A stretch of 64,000 nucleotides of DNA from Pseudanabaena sp. PCC 7367 (GCF_000317065.1 NC_019701.1:3482001-3546000), one strand, 5' to 3'; shown: positions 23,093 to 32,341, counted from the stretch's first letter. Notes: generated by a model from the letters alone, not told the origin. Translations and numbers: made by a program.

Positions 23093-23956
23093 TTAATTTA
23101 TGGCAATGCCTGACCACTGCACCCTGGGCGCACCACCTTTGTGATCGGGGTTTTCTTTGGTGTAGCGGCGATAGGAATAGAATCGATCGGGCGTTTGTAA
23201 GGTGCAATAGGGGGCGATCGCCATTTGTGGCTTAGCTATGCCCATTTCACTGAGTTGTTGCTGTTGTACTGCCCTGAGATCGAGGCGGCAACGTTCTGGC
23301 TCTTGATCGGGGAATATGCCCACCTCTGTGGAAATTGTTGCTATCACCTGCGCGGCCACTGTTTCGGTGACCTGATAAACTTCGCCGGAAATCGCCGGCC
23401 CCAGGGCAATCCGCAGATCCTCCAATTGGCTGCCATGATTAAGAAACTTAGCGATCGCCTTGGTCAAAATTCCCGCTGCCGTGCCGCGCCATCCGGCATG
23501 AACCGCCGCCACATGGCCTAAGTTACGATCGGCGATTAAAACTGGCACACAATCAGCGGTGCAAACCCAGACCGATTGCTTAGTTTCTTTTTTTGCCAGG
23601 TTGCTATTCTCTGCCTCTGGTTGACTCAGCGCCACCTGAATAAATACTCCATCAGCTTCAGGCAAGGTTGAATTAACTTGTCCGATCGCCAACTGGTCTA
23701 GTTCTTGATTGTCTAAGAGCCGATCGCCATGTACCTGTTTGGCGCGGTAGGCAATGCCGTCAAGGGGCTGATTGGTTTGCTTCGTTTGACTGTCTCGATC
23801 GGAATTTAGAGGCGTATTTTGAGGAGTATAAAAATGCTGTTGCAACTCGATCGGCATACTCGGAGCATGAACTTTCGAGAAAAAACCATGAGCCCAGGGT
23901 GCGAGTAGATCGCAGGTTAAATAGCCGTTTTGCCAATGCCAGCCGTTACTATTCAT
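23093..23956 (-). CDS. pgeF: Laccase-domain (PgeF/YfiH) purine nucleoside phosphorylase-type protein
   Basis: The 287-residue protein has the zinc-binding signature of the YfiH/DUF152 family: QVHGD (His76), TADCVPVL (Cys136) and HAGWRG (His153). Family members act as purine nucleoside phosphorylases/adenosine deaminases; they have also been annotated as polyphenol oxidases and linked to peptidoglycan editing. An insertion of about 20 polar residues (45-65) lengthens it. The start MNSNGWHWQNGYLTC is typical of cyanobacterial members. It is convergent with the Uma2 gene. Confidence 0.9.
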   Translation of the reverse strand: MNSNGWHWQNGYLTCDLLAPWAHGFFSKVHAPSMPIELQQHFYTPQNTPLNSDRDSQTKQTNQPLDGIAYRAKQVHGDRLLDNQELDQLAIGQVNSTLPEADGVFIQVALSQPEAENSNLAKKETKQSVWVCTADCVPVLIADRNLGHVAAVHAGWRGTAAGILTKAIAKFLNHGSQLEDLRIALGPAISGEVYQVTETVAAQVIATISTEVGIFPDQEPERCRLDLRAVQQQQLSEMGIAKPQMAIAPYCTLQTPDRFYSYRRYTKENPDHKGGAPRVQWSGIAIN

Positions 23957-24231
23957 TAGAATTAAGATGACTTAATTTTCTTAGCCAATTTAATTTGATT
24001 TAAATTTGATGCCGTGACCAATATTGGCATAGCAGAGAATGCGGCAAAATAGCAATCTCGATCGAGGTGGAGATCTGGATCATAGCTCTAAATTGATCTG
24101 ACATCTTGCCAGGATCGTAACCTACGCATCACAAATTCAAATACAGCAAATAACAGATAAGAGCTTTAAGCCTGCGATCGCCAGTTATTTCGCTCGCATA
24201 ATATAAAGCCTTGAGTTAGCTTAGATCTTAG

Positions 24232-24606
24232 ATGGGTATGGATAAGGCAGAAAAAACCGAAAAGAGCAAAAAAGCAATTAGCGCTGCCCAACAAAATACC
24301 TACGATCGCATCTATGAAATGGTGCGCCAGATCCCGATCGGTAAGGTTGCTACCTATGGTCAGATCGCCGAGCTTGCTAACCTGGCTGGCAAGGCGCGAC
24401 TGGTTGGCTATGCCCTGTATCAAATTGATCCGCAGACTAGTGATGTACCGTGGCATCGGGTGATCAATGCTAAAGGTGAAATATCCTATTCTCCCCTGCG
24501 GCGGGGTGGTGATTATTTTCAGCGATCGTTGCTGGAGCAAGAAGGGATCGAGTTTGATCCAGTTGGCAAGATTAATCTACGCCAATATCGCTGGCAGAGT
24601 CACTAA
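24232..24606 (+). CDS. Alkyltransferase-like protein (MGMT fold without the acceptor cysteine)
   Basis: The 124-residue protein is a DNA-binding domain of the O6-methylguanine methyltransferase type: [13 protein letters not shown] followed by [13 protein letters not shown]. The usual acceptor motif PCHRV reads PWHRV (73-77; Trp74 replaces Cys), the hallmark of alkyltransferase-like (ATL) proteins. These flag O6-alkylguanine for nucleotide excision repair rather than removing the alkyl group. A basic N-terminal extension (residues 4-20) is present. Its last 35 bp overlap convergently with the 3' end of deoC. Confidence 0.92.
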   Translation: MGMDKAEKTEKSKKAISAAQQNTYDRIYEMVRQIPIGKVATYGQIAELANLAGKARLVGYALYQIDPQTSDVPWHRVINAKGEISYSPLRRGGDYFQRSLLEQEGIEFDPVGKINLRQYRWQSH

Positions 24607-25273
24607 TGCGTAGATCTGGGGCAGTAAACTCAGCCATGATTTGCAATCCCCGCGAAGTACCAATCCGGGTTGCGCCTGCCTCAATCAAAGCGACTACCTG
24701 GGCAAAGGAGCGAATCCCACCGGAAGCCTTAATCCCAATTCTGCCCTTAGTAATTGATTTCAAAAGCTTAATCTGTTCTACGGTTGCCCCTCCTGCCCAA
24801 CCGGTGCTGGTTTTCAAAAAGGCGGCACCAGCATCAAGGCAAATTTCCGCTGCCAATTTTTGCTCTGCGGGCGTTAATAAACCCATTTCCAGGATCGCCT
24901 TAACTGGTAGATCAACTCCTTCACAAATTTCTGCGATCTCCCGGTGTACTGCATCAGTCTCGCCATCTTTGAGCCAACCAAGATTAATCACCACATCCAA
25001 TTCCGTCGCCCCATTTTCATTGGCTTCATGGGCTTCATACAACTTGGTGGCAGATGTGGTGGCTCCACTGGGAAAACCGATTACGGTGCTTACCTGGGGG
25101 CGCTTGTTATGTAAAAGTTCGGCGGCAAGGCGCACGTAGCAAGGATAGACACAAACGCTGGCAAAATTGAATCGATCGGCCTGGTGACAAAGTTCACTGA
25201 TCCGCTCGCGGTTGGCGGTGGGGTCTAATAAAGTATGGTCAATGTAGGCGGCGGGATCGATGTCAATGGGCAT
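24572..25273 (-). CDS. deoC: Deoxyribose-phosphate aldolase
   Basis: The roughly 233-residue class I aldolase cleaves 2-deoxyribose-5-phosphate to glyceraldehyde-3-phosphate and acetaldehyde. From the longer TTG start (25279), the active-site residues are Asp95 (ATELDVVIN), the Schiff-base Lys156 (AAFLKTSTG) and Lys184 (GIKASGGIR). I prefer ATG 25273 ([16 protein letters not shown]). A 13-bp tandem duplication covers this start. It lies 26 bp downstream of the NarL-type regulator on the same strand, a possible two-gene unit. Its 3' end overlaps the ATL gene by 35 bp. Confidence 0.94.
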   Translation of the reverse strand: MPIDIDPAAYIDHTLLDPTANRERISELCHQADRFNFASVCVYPCYVRLAAELLHNKRPQVSTVIGFPSGATTSATKLYEAHEANENGATELDVVINLGWLKDGETDAVHREIAEICEGVDLPVKAILEMGLLTPAEQKLAAEICLDAGAAFLKTSTGWAGGATVEQIKLLKSITKGRIGIKASGGIRSFAQVVALIEAGATRIGTSRGLQIMAEFTAPDLRISDSASDIGVD

Positions 25274-25299
25274 AGTCAATGGGCATAGCTAAATTATGA

Positions 25300-25995
25300 T
25301 TATTTAACTAGGCCAGAGCGCAACGCCCGCACTGCAGCCTGGGTGCGATCGTCAGCGCAGAGCTTATTGAGAATATTCCGCACGTGGGTTTTAACTGTGC
25401 CCACCGTAATATACAGGCGGCTGGCGATCTCAGAATTGCTATAGCCATTTACAATTTCCGTCAACACCTCTAGTTCACGTTCGGTTAGGGGGGTGGCTTC
25501 CAAAATTTGCTTGTATTCAGGTTCCGAAGCATCGATCTCCACCGTAGGCGTGGTGTCGCGCTTGCGAATTTGATTGAGTACGACTGTAGCGATCGCCGGA
25601 TCAATCCAGGCACTGCCTTCAGAGGTAAGTTGTAAAGCCTGAATCAAATCATCGGAGCTAATATCTTTAATGCAATAGGAATCGGCACCGGCCGCAAATG
25701 CTGCTAAAACCGATTCATTATTGTCAGTGAGGGTAAGAATTAGAATTCGGGGTGACTTTCCAGAACTAAAATTCAAAGACTTAATTTGCTTGGTCACCTC
25801 AATCCCATCGATGTCTGGCAAGCCCAAATCCAGAATCACCACATCTGGCTCGGTTACTTCAACTTGCTTTACGCCATCATGACCATTAGCTGCTTCAGCT
25901 ACCAGGCTAATATGCCCTTGCTGTTGCAAAGTCATTTTCATACCCACGCGGGTAAGATCGTGGTCTTCAATTAGAACGACGCGAATTGGGTCCAT
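25300..25995 (-). CDS. NarL/FixJ-family response regulator
   Basis: The 231-residue protein has an N-terminal receiver domain (about 4-125) with acidic pocket ED/D (10-13) and phosphoacceptor Asp56 (VVILDLGLP), and a C-terminal LuxR-type helix-turn-helix (about 165-228; LTERELEVLTEIVNGYSNSE, then VGTVKTHVRNIL). It should act as a transcription factor switched by an orphan histidine kinase; none is adjacent. It is followed closely by deoC on the same strand. Confidence 0.92.
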   Translation of the reverse strand: MDPIRVVLIEDHDLTRVGMKMTLQQQGHISLVAEAANGHDGVKQVEVTEPDVVILDLGLPDIDGIEVTKQIKSLNFSSGKSPRILILTLTDNNESVLAAFAAGADSYCIKDISSDDLIQALQLTSEGSAWIDPAIATVVLNQIRKRDTTPTVEIDASEPEYKQILEATPLTERELEVLTEIVNGYSNSEIASRLYITVGTVKTHVRNILNKLCADDRTQAAVRALRSGLVK

Positions 25996-26344
25996 AGCAA
26001 GGTGTTAGGAGATTATTTAAAAATGGGGTAATTCAAGTAACTTTAGTGTAGTGCCCATGCCCAGAATTTAATTCACATAGTTTAATTTACTAGAGGGGCA
26101 CTAAATGCTACTTCCTTCAGGTACAAATTATCCACATACCTATAAAGGATCTCATACAATGGCACTTTATGAGTTAATTAAGTTTAACTTGCTCAATGCA
26201 GCAAAGTGGGCGGGAAACCGAAACCCTGACCAATATGACCGATCGCCTATGCTAAAAGAACATTGCTGCCTATGCCAGAGCAGCGATTGAGCAGAACCAA
26301 GCAAAACCAAGCAAAATCAAGCAAAACATTCTTTTCCTACGCCT
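25996..26344. other. Intergenic region with a possible small frame and a 10-bp tandem repeat
   Basis: Within 349 bp, an ATG at 26159 preceded by AAGGA (26142-26147) opens a 43-codon frame ending at 26290, with CCLC near its end. It could be a small gene, but nothing else supports it. Immediately after, AACCAAGCAA is repeated three times (26295-26324, third copy with one change) just before pyrF-pyrE. Confidence 0.4.
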
Positions 26345-27961
26345 ATGCCTCAAGATTTTGTGCCCGAATTACCAATTGAGAGCAGCTTTTTGGCGAAGCT
26401 AGATGCCGCGATCGCCACCAATGATAGTTTGCTTTGTATTGGTCTGGAACCCAATCCCGAAACAATCCCAGCGGAATATGCGGCGGAATATATCAAAGAA
26501 CTCGATCGCCACAGTGACCCCGACCAGGTGGCGCAAATGTTGTGGCAATGGTTGCAGTATGTAATTAGGGAAACTTCTGCCGCCGTGTGTGCCTATAAGC
26601 CAACCCTGGGATTTTATACCGCGCTTGGCTCTGTGGGGATGGAGCTGCTCAGCCAAACCCTGGCGATCATTCCTGATCATATTCCGGTAATTCTGGATGC
26701 TAAACATGGGGATATAAATAGCTCCTCGGTGTTGGCACATACGGCATTTAGCCGCTGGCATGTAGATGCGATCACCCTCAGTCCCTGGGCTGGCCAGGAC
26801 TCAGCCGCTAGATTTCTTAATTATGCAAACAAGGCGGTTTTTGTGCAATGCCATTCCGCCAACCTGACTGCTCAGGCACTACAGAACTATCCTGACCCTA
26901 ATAGTCCAGTGTATTTGGAATTAGTGCGGCAATGCCAGACCTGGGGAACAGATGAACAACTTGGCTTTGAAGTGGGGGCGGCTCAGCCCGATGCGATCGC
27001 CAGGGTCAGGGCGATTGCACCAGAGCGATTGATTTTGGCTCGTAGTTTGTGGGCGCAAAGTGATGAGCAGAGTCAAGGCGAATCCGGCGATCCTGGCAAG
27101 TTTAGCGATCTCAAGTTGGCGCAAGGTAGTAGACGAAACGAAGCGATCGATCAACCGGATAACTTAACTCAGTTATTAGAAGCAGGCTTAGACCAGAATG
27201 GCAAAGGTCTAATTTTAACTGTGCGCCAGGATATCCTTACCACCAATAGCCCCGCCCGACAAATGCGATCGCTTTGTGACCTGGTAAATCAAATTAGAAT
27301 CCCGATCGCTGCCGAACAGCCAATTTGCCCAATCTGGTTACCCAATGTTTGTGTGATCGATGCACCATCCCGATCGCCCCTCCCCCATTTTGATTTGATT
27401 TTGCAGCTCTATGACATTGGCTGCATCATGTTTGGTGAATATGTCCAGGCTTCCGGCGAGACTTTCCCCTATTACGTTGATTTGCGTAAAATCATTTCTA
27501 ATCCGCAGGTGTTTGATAAGGTGATCGCTGCCTATGCCGGAATTTTGCAAGAGCTTAATTTCGATCGAATTGCTGGTATCCCCTATGGCGCACTACCCAC
27601 CGCTACTGGATTGGCATTGCAACTAAATCGACCGATGATTTTCCCGCGCAAGGAGGTAAAAGCCTATGGTGCAAGGCGATTGATTGAAGGCCATTTTGAA
27701 CCGGGTGAACGGATCGTGGTGGTGGACGATATTATGATTTCGGGCAAAAGCGTAATTGAGGGCGTGAAGAAACTGGAATCAAGTGGTTTGGTGGTCAAAG
27801 ATATTGTCGTGTTTATTAACCATGAGCGGGGCGTGAGCGAGAGGATCGCCGATCAGGGCTATCGTAGTCATGCGGTACTAACTATTTCTGAGATCGCTAC
27901 CACCCTATATCAGGCAGGACGTTTGAGCGAAGATCAAGTTAGTTTTTTTGCCCACCATTAA
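26345..27961 (+). CDS. pyrF-pyrE: Bifunctional orotidine-5'-phosphate decarboxylase / orotate phosphoribosyltransferase
   Basis: The 538-residue fusion catalyses the last two steps of UMP synthesis, but with the domains in reverse order to animal UMP synthase. Residues about 1-320 are a type-2 PyrF with CIGLEPNP and the catalytic DAKHGD (118-123). Residues about 345-538 are PyrE with the PRPP-binding VVVDDIMISGKS (457-468). This inverted PyrF-PyrE arrangement is known in cyanobacteria. A linker of low complexity (235-270) lies within the first half. No other pyr gene is adjacent. Confidence 0.94.
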   Translation: MPQDFVPELPIESSFLAKLDAAIATNDSLLCIGLEPNPETIPAEYAAEYIKELDRHSDPDQVAQMLWQWLQYVIRETSAAVCAYKPTLGFYTALGSVGMELLSQTLAIIPDHIPVILDAKHGDINSSSVLAHTAFSRWHVDAITLSPWAGQDSAARFLNYANKAVFVQCHSANLTAQALQNYPDPNSPVYLELVRQCQTWGTDEQLGFEVGAAQPDAIARVRAIAPERLILARSLWAQSDEQSQGESGDPGKFSDLKLAQGSRRNEAIDQPDNLTQLLEAGLDQNGKGLILTVRQDILTTNSPARQMRSLCDLVNQIRIPIAAEQPICPIWLPNVCVIDAPSRSPLPHFDLILQLYDIGCIMFGEYVQASGETFPYYVDLRKIISNPQVFDKVIAAYAGILQELNFDRIAGIPYGALPTATGLALQLNRPMIFPRKEVKAYGARRLIEGHFEPGERIVVVDDIMISGKSVIEGVKKLESSGLVVKDIVVFINHERGVSERIADQGYRSHAVLTISEIATTLYQAGRLSEDQVSFFAHH

Positions 27962-28209
27962 AATATTCCCGCGATCATTTACGAAAAGCCCTAGCAAAGT
28001 AAGTAAAAAGCTAGTATGTTATTGAGATTTAATCTAGCTCTAAGCTTATTCCTGATGATAACTATGCATAATTCGTATTAGGCGAATGCAGTTATGTGAT
28101 TTATATTAGTTATATTAGTTAAGTATGTAAGCTTGGATACGTAAATTGCCTTAGTGATTATGTTTTGCTAAATTTGCCTAACTAAGCTGGAGTTTTGCCG
28201 AAATTGAGA

Positions 28210-29343
28210 ATGCTGATGTATAAGCGACTTGCTGTTTTTCTAGTTGCCACCGCCGTTACTACCCTGGCCAGCCATTTCGCAGCCGGAACGGCAACCTCTG
28301 CGCCCAGGGCTAGAAGGCTGGTCACTAGCAGAGCCCGATCGCAAACCCGCACTTCCCGGCGTGTGGTTGATGGGGTTGAGAATCCACCCTTAGACATCTC
28401 AGGCGAATTGGATCTGACTCAAGCTCAGTTAGATTTAAAACTGTTCGATCGGCAAAGCCCAAATAGCCCAATCCATCACAAAAACCTGGCAGCAGAACCA
28501 ACTGCAGTTGATGCTAGTGATACTAGCGATACAAATGTGAACACCAGTGAGGCTCCGGCTGAATTGGTTGAGGCGATCGCCGCCCTCGATCGCGCCGCCG
28601 CTAGTAAGGATCTCGATGCAGTGATGGCTTTCTATGCGGCAGACTTTGAGAGCAGCGATGGTCTGGATAAGCCTGAAGTGCGCAAATACCTGGCTGACCT
28701 GTGGGATAGATATAAAGAAATCAGCTACACCACCGAGATTAAAAACTGGCAGCGCCAAGATGGCCAGTATCGGGTGGAAACCATGACCAATATTTCTGGC
28801 AGCAAGCAAGGGAATGCGATCGATGGGAAGGCATCCTTTAGCCTTGAGGCCAAACTTAGTGCCGTGCAAACCTATCAGCAGCAAGATGGGAAATGGCAAC
28901 TGATCAGCCAAGAGATTCTCACCGAAAAGAGTGAGCTTACCTCCGGCGAGGAGCCACCCAATATTGAGGTGCGATTGCCCGATGTGATTGGTGTGGGCCG
29001 TGAATATACCCTGGATGCAATTTTAGTCGAGCCGTTGGGAGCTAGTTTGCTACTGGGGGCAGTAATCGAAGAGCCAGTTAATTCTAATAATTATATTAAA
29101 GAAGCCGATATTGATCTCGAACCACTCAAGGCAGGTGGCATTTTCAAAATTGGCCAGGCTCCCTATCGCAGTGGCGATCGCTGGATCTCGGTGATTCTGG
29201 TGCGTGAAAGCGGCATTACGATTGTGAGCCAAAGGCTACAGGTGCGCCAGGGCACGATCGGCAATCAATACCGCGCCCTGCCAGATGATGGCCCAGTGCG
29301 GAGTCGGGTACGCCCTAATCCCGCCACGCCTCCTACCTTGTAG
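28210..29343 (+). CDS. Secreted protein with an NTF2-like domain
   Basis: From ATG 28210 the 377-residue product starts MLMYKRLAVFLVATAV, a signal peptide with a likely cleavage after the alanine-rich stretch near residue 30. A polar, Arg- and Asn/Ser-rich spacer follows. Then comes an NTF2/SnoaL-like cone fold (about 115-230; AIAALDRAAASKDLDAVMAF, then YQQQDGKWQLISQEI), and a C-terminal beta-rich domain (240-360) of unknown type. A TTG at 28195 or the ATG at 28216 are alternative starts. Likely periplasmic or lumenal. The gene overlaps the convergent rhodanese gene by 11 bp. Function unknown. Confidence 0.78.
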   Translation: MLMYKRLAVFLVATAVTTLASHFAAGTATSAPRARRLVTSRARSQTRTSRRVVDGVENPPLDISGELDLTQAQLDLKLFDRQSPNSPIHHKNLAAEPTAVDASDTSDTNVNTSEAPAELVEAIAALDRAAASKDLDAVMAFYAADFESSDGLDKPEVRKYLADLWDRYKEISYTTEIKNWQRQDGQYRVETMTNISGSKQGNAIDGKASFSLEAKLSAVQTYQQQDGKWQLISQEILTEKSELTSGEEPPNIEVRLPDVIGVGREYTLDAILVEPLGASLLLGAVIEEPVNSNNYIKEADIDLEPLKAGGIFKIGQAPYRSGDRWISVILVRESGITIVSQRLQVRQGTIGNQYRALPDDGPVRSRVRPNPATPPTL

Positions 29344-30253
29344 ATCTTGTAGATTGCGCCTTAGCGGTATCCGCATAGGAACACCAATCGCTCCAACTAC
29401 CCACATATAACTTGCCATGATCCAGCCCTGCGATCGCCATTGACCACAAATTTACGCAGGCAGTCACACCAGAACCGCAATAAACTAAAACCTCCTCTTT
29501 GGTCTTTAGCTCAGCCCAGCGCTGTTTTAATGCTTCAAGCTTTTGGAGATTGCCACAAGCATCAGAAACCTCCTGCCAGGGATAATTAACCGCACCAGGG
29601 ATATGCCCGGCGATCGGATCGATCGGTTCAACCTCGCCGCGATAACGGGGAGCAGCACGCGAGTCGATTAATGCCACGCTGGGCAGGTCTTTTTTTGCTT
29701 GCACATAGTCAATGTCTATGGCCAGGTTTGGATTGAGCTTAATTGCAAAGTTGCCCACTTTTAATGGTGGAACCCTGGCCGAGATGGGCTGATCTGCCTC
29801 ATGCCATGCCGAGAACCCACCATCCAAAATTGCCACCTGGTGATGACCTAAATACCGCAACAACCACCAGGCTCTGGCTGCAAACGCAAAGCGCGAATCG
29901 TCATAGAGCACCACGATCGATTCCTGGCTCTCCACTTCATCCACAGAGCCAGAATTAATCCCAAAACTGCCTAGCTTGGCGGCCAGCTTGTCTAGCTCAG
30001 GTAGGGGGTGGCGACCACCATGCTTTTGCACAGGACTGGAGAGATCTTGATTCAGGTCTAAATAATACGCACCAGGGATATGCCCAGCTTGATACTTCTG
30101 CCGACCCAAGCCAGGATCTGCAAGGGCAAAGCGACAATCAATTATCACCAGGCGATCGCTATTTAGATGTTTTTGGAGCCAATCGATCGAGACGATCGGG
30201 GAATCCAGGGCGATTGATTGCTCTTGGTTATTAAGCTCAAACTCTGTAGACAT
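29333..30253 (-). CDS. Tandem-rhodanese sulfurtransferase
   Basis: The 306-residue protein has two rhodanese domains (about 15-155 and 175-300). The C-terminal domain keeps the catalytic Cys259 in the loop YCGSGVTACV, while the N-terminal domain has YDDSRFAFA in place of the Cys loop and is inactive, as in thiosulfate and 3-mercaptopyruvate sulfurtransferases. GHIPGA is present in both halves. The loop CGSGVT is closer to the mercaptopyruvate type (CGSGVTA) than to the thiosulfate type (CRKGVT), so it probably uses 3-mercaptopyruvate; this is inference. No signal peptide. Confidence 0.92.
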   Translation of the reverse strand: MSTEFELNNQEQSIALDSPIVSIDWLQKHLNSDRLVIIDCRFALADPGLGRQKYQAGHIPGAYYLDLNQDLSSPVQKHGGRHPLPELDKLAAKLGSFGINSGSVDEVESQESIVVLYDDSRFAFAARAWWLLRYLGHHQVAILDGGFSAWHEADQPISARVPPLKVGNFAIKLNPNLAIDIDYVQAKKDLPSVALIDSRAAPRYRGEVEPIDPIAGHIPGAVNYPWQEVSDACGNLQKLEALKQRWAELKTKEEVLVYCGSGVTACVNLWSMAIAGLDHGKLYVGSWSDWCSYADTAKAQSTRSTR

Positions 30254-30536
30254 AAGACATCAATAAAAATCAATCCAGATATGCTGGTATTTAGGTATTT
30301 AGACCATAGGTTAGGATGCGTAATTAAAATTCTAAGACTCCATGCATTACACCCTCGTGCTGATTAACTGAGCTATGGGGTTGCGTCGATCGCTCCAGCC
30401 CACAAAAGCAATAGCCTGGAAATATTGGAGCATTTAGGTTAGATTATATTTTTTTGCTGCGATCGCCCATTCAGAATTTAGAGCATTAATGGTATTGTTA
30501 TAAGCCATTGCTTACAAACAACTTACTCCAATCATT

Positions 30537-30609
30537 GGGGGGTTAGCTCAGTTGGTAGAGCGCTGCGATCGCACCGCAGAGGTCAGGGGTTCGAATCCCC
30601 TATCCTCCA
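30537..30609 (+). tRNA. trnA: tRNA-Ala (anticodon CGC)
   Basis: A full 73-nt cloverleaf can be drawn. Acceptor GGGGGGT (30537-30543) pairs with ATCCTCC (30602-30608) including two G-T wobbles, with discriminator A. The D arm is GCTC/GAGC, the anticodon stem CTGCG/CGCAG has loop ATCGCAC, and the T arm is AGGGG/CCCCT with TTCGAAT. The anticodon CGC reads the alanine codon GCG. No CCA is encoded. The anticodon arm contains the HIP1 octamer GCGATCGC. Confidence 0.95.
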
Positions 30610-30653
30610 TCCCTATTTTTGAAAATCAAATAAATTAAATAAAGTGAATTGAT

Positions 30654-31508
30654 TTAGCCACGGCGGCGCGAAGAAGAACGGCTACGGGATGATTTAGGTT
30701 GATCGTGCTCTAGGGCTGCGGCCATACCAAACAGCACAAATGCCAGAATCCAGAAAAATTCGATCGGCTCGCCACTTTGATAGGTTTCTGCAGTAGAGGC
30801 CAGGCTAAAACCAAGATCGCCCACGAACATGAAGACACCGGCTGCCCCCAGTAAACGCCAGGATTGGGCAAAACGACCGCCCCAGAACGCCAATAGCAAC
30901 ATAGCGGCTACAATCAAAATCAAGATGTCACCAAGGGCATAGAGCGTTAGTAACATCGTGGCTGGATCAAAGGTGATGCCGCCAGAAGGATTGCCAGCAA
31001 AAAAGGTGATGTAACCTGCCGCAATGATACCAGCAGCCCCAACTAGAGCGACAATCAGCCATTGTTTTAGATCCAGGTTCAGTTTACGGCTAATTACTGC
31101 TGAGACCATACCGATCGACAAAAACACATAGGTCAGCACAAAGAAAATATCGGGAATCGCGGGCGGAGTTGGCTCTAAGCCCATGCCTAGTTCCATGTAA
31201 CCAAAAATCAGATTACCTAAGCCCCAGCTAAATACACCCAGGCCGATCGTCAGCCACACATTTGCACCGCTCATCACCTTGCGCCCCTGCCAGTTGCGGA
31301 TGCAGAGTAGACAACTGACCGCGATCGCCACAGTTTGGAAAATATAGGTACCAATTCGATACCAACCTGGTCGCAGCAGTTCACCATTCACCTCAACCGT
31401 AGGTGGGCTGAATAATAAATAGAACAATAAGGACAAAACCGCCCAGATTATGCCACCTAGCACCACATATTGGGTGGGTAATAAAGATGAGGACTTGGTT
31501 TTACTCAT
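30654..31508 (-). CDS. Conserved polytopic membrane protein of unknown function
   Basis: The 284-residue protein has about eight hydrophobic segments (near residues 14-36, 50-68, 83-102, 118-138, 150-168, 185-205, 212-230 and 245-265) and a basic Ser/Arg-rich C-terminal tail (SSRSRSSSRRRG). I do not recognise the family; cyanobacterial genomes carry similar proteins. Acidic residues inside membrane segments (PDIFFVLTYVF, YALGDILIL) suggest a transport or sensing role, but this is speculation. It stands alone downstream of the tRNA gene, on the opposite strand. Confidence 0.75.
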   Translation of the reverse strand: MSKTKSSSLLPTQYVVLGGIIWAVLSLLFYLLFSPPTVEVNGELLRPGWYRIGTYIFQTVAIAVSCLLCIRNWQGRKVMSGANVWLTIGLGVFSWGLGNLIFGYMELGMGLEPTPPAIPDIFFVLTYVFLSIGMVSAVISRKLNLDLKQWLIVALVGAAGIIAAGYITFFAGNPSGGITFDPATMLLTLYALGDILILIVAAMLLLAFWGGRFAQSWRLLGAAGVFMFVGDLGFSLASTAETYQSGEPIEFFWILAFVLFGMAAALEHDQPKSSRSRSSSRRRG

Positions 31509-31678
31509 AATGATCTACCAGCTAACACTGCAAAAGTATGGCATATGCCTGTAAACATCTAATCTATAGTATGTATTAGTATTATTTACATGTTCATACA
31601 TGTTCAGAATAATTGAATATAGCCGTGCCAATGTTTATCGGGAATTTGTGAATAATTCAACTAATTGAGCTAATTCAA

Positions 31679-32341
31679 CTATCGCCACAGCTTACCCTTT
31701 GGCGTACTTTTTAGCCAGTCCCCAAATTTTTGCCGATCGGATTCGGGCATATCTTCCAACGCATCAAGCGCATTGTCCACAAAGCTATTATTGCCAAAAT
31801 AGTCCTGCGCCAGCTTAAACAGGTCACCCAACAGGGTCTGAAGGCGATTGTCATCCCAGGAAGGAATCTGCATACTGCTAATTGGATCAAGTTCTAAAAG
31901 TTGCTCGATATCTTTGGGGTTAGAAACCTGGGAAAACTTGCCCTGTGCCATCAGTTTATACATATCCTGCTTAAACGAGCCAGCTTGCCGATTGCCCAGA
32001 AAATCTTCTACTTCAAAATAAACCGCTTGGAGCAAAAGCAGACAACCCTGCACCAGCTCCCGCTCCACAATTTGATCGATAATATTACTGGCTTGATATT
32101 GATCGATTTTGACCTTGCCCCAAACACTAAACCGCTTGGGCTCTTCGAGCAATACACAGGCCTTACCTTTATTGTCTGTTAAATCTCGCCAGAATTCTAA
32201 AGCTTCTTCTCGATTGTCACCAAAAATATTTAAAAGCCGAAACGTTTGCCCTTGATATTGCAAAATGGCAATTTGCTGCTCTTTTCGTTGGGGGTTTTGG
32301 ACGCTGATGATCTCAACGTCTTTACGCTTTAAGATGAACAT
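31679..32341 (-). CDS. Conserved cyanobacterial protein of unknown function
   Basis: The 220-residue soluble protein starts MFILKRKDVEIISVQNPQ and has a distinctive LTDNKGKACVLLEEPKRFSV core, which I associate with a conserved cyanobacterial family (possibly the one named after Npun_F0813; not certain). The N-terminal 100 residues look alpha/beta; the C-terminal half is mostly helical. No signal peptide, membrane segment or catalytic motif is obvious. Confidence 0.75.
   Translation of the reverse strand: MFILKRKDVEIISVQNPQRKEQQIAILQYQGQTFRLLNIFGDNREEALEFWRDLTDNKGKACVLLEEPKRFSVWGKVKIDQYQASNIIDQIVERELVQGCLLLLQAVYFEVEDFLGNRQAGSFKQDMYKLMAQGKFSQVSNPKDIEQLLELDPISSMQIPSWDDNRLQTLLGDLFKLAQDYFGNNSFVDNALDALEDMPESDRQKFGDWLKSTPKGKLWR

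Noticed and set aside
26105-26290. 61-codon frame with CCLC end
   Set aside because: No recognisable family and only a modest ribosome binding site for a shorter start; mentioned as a possible small frame, not called as a gene.
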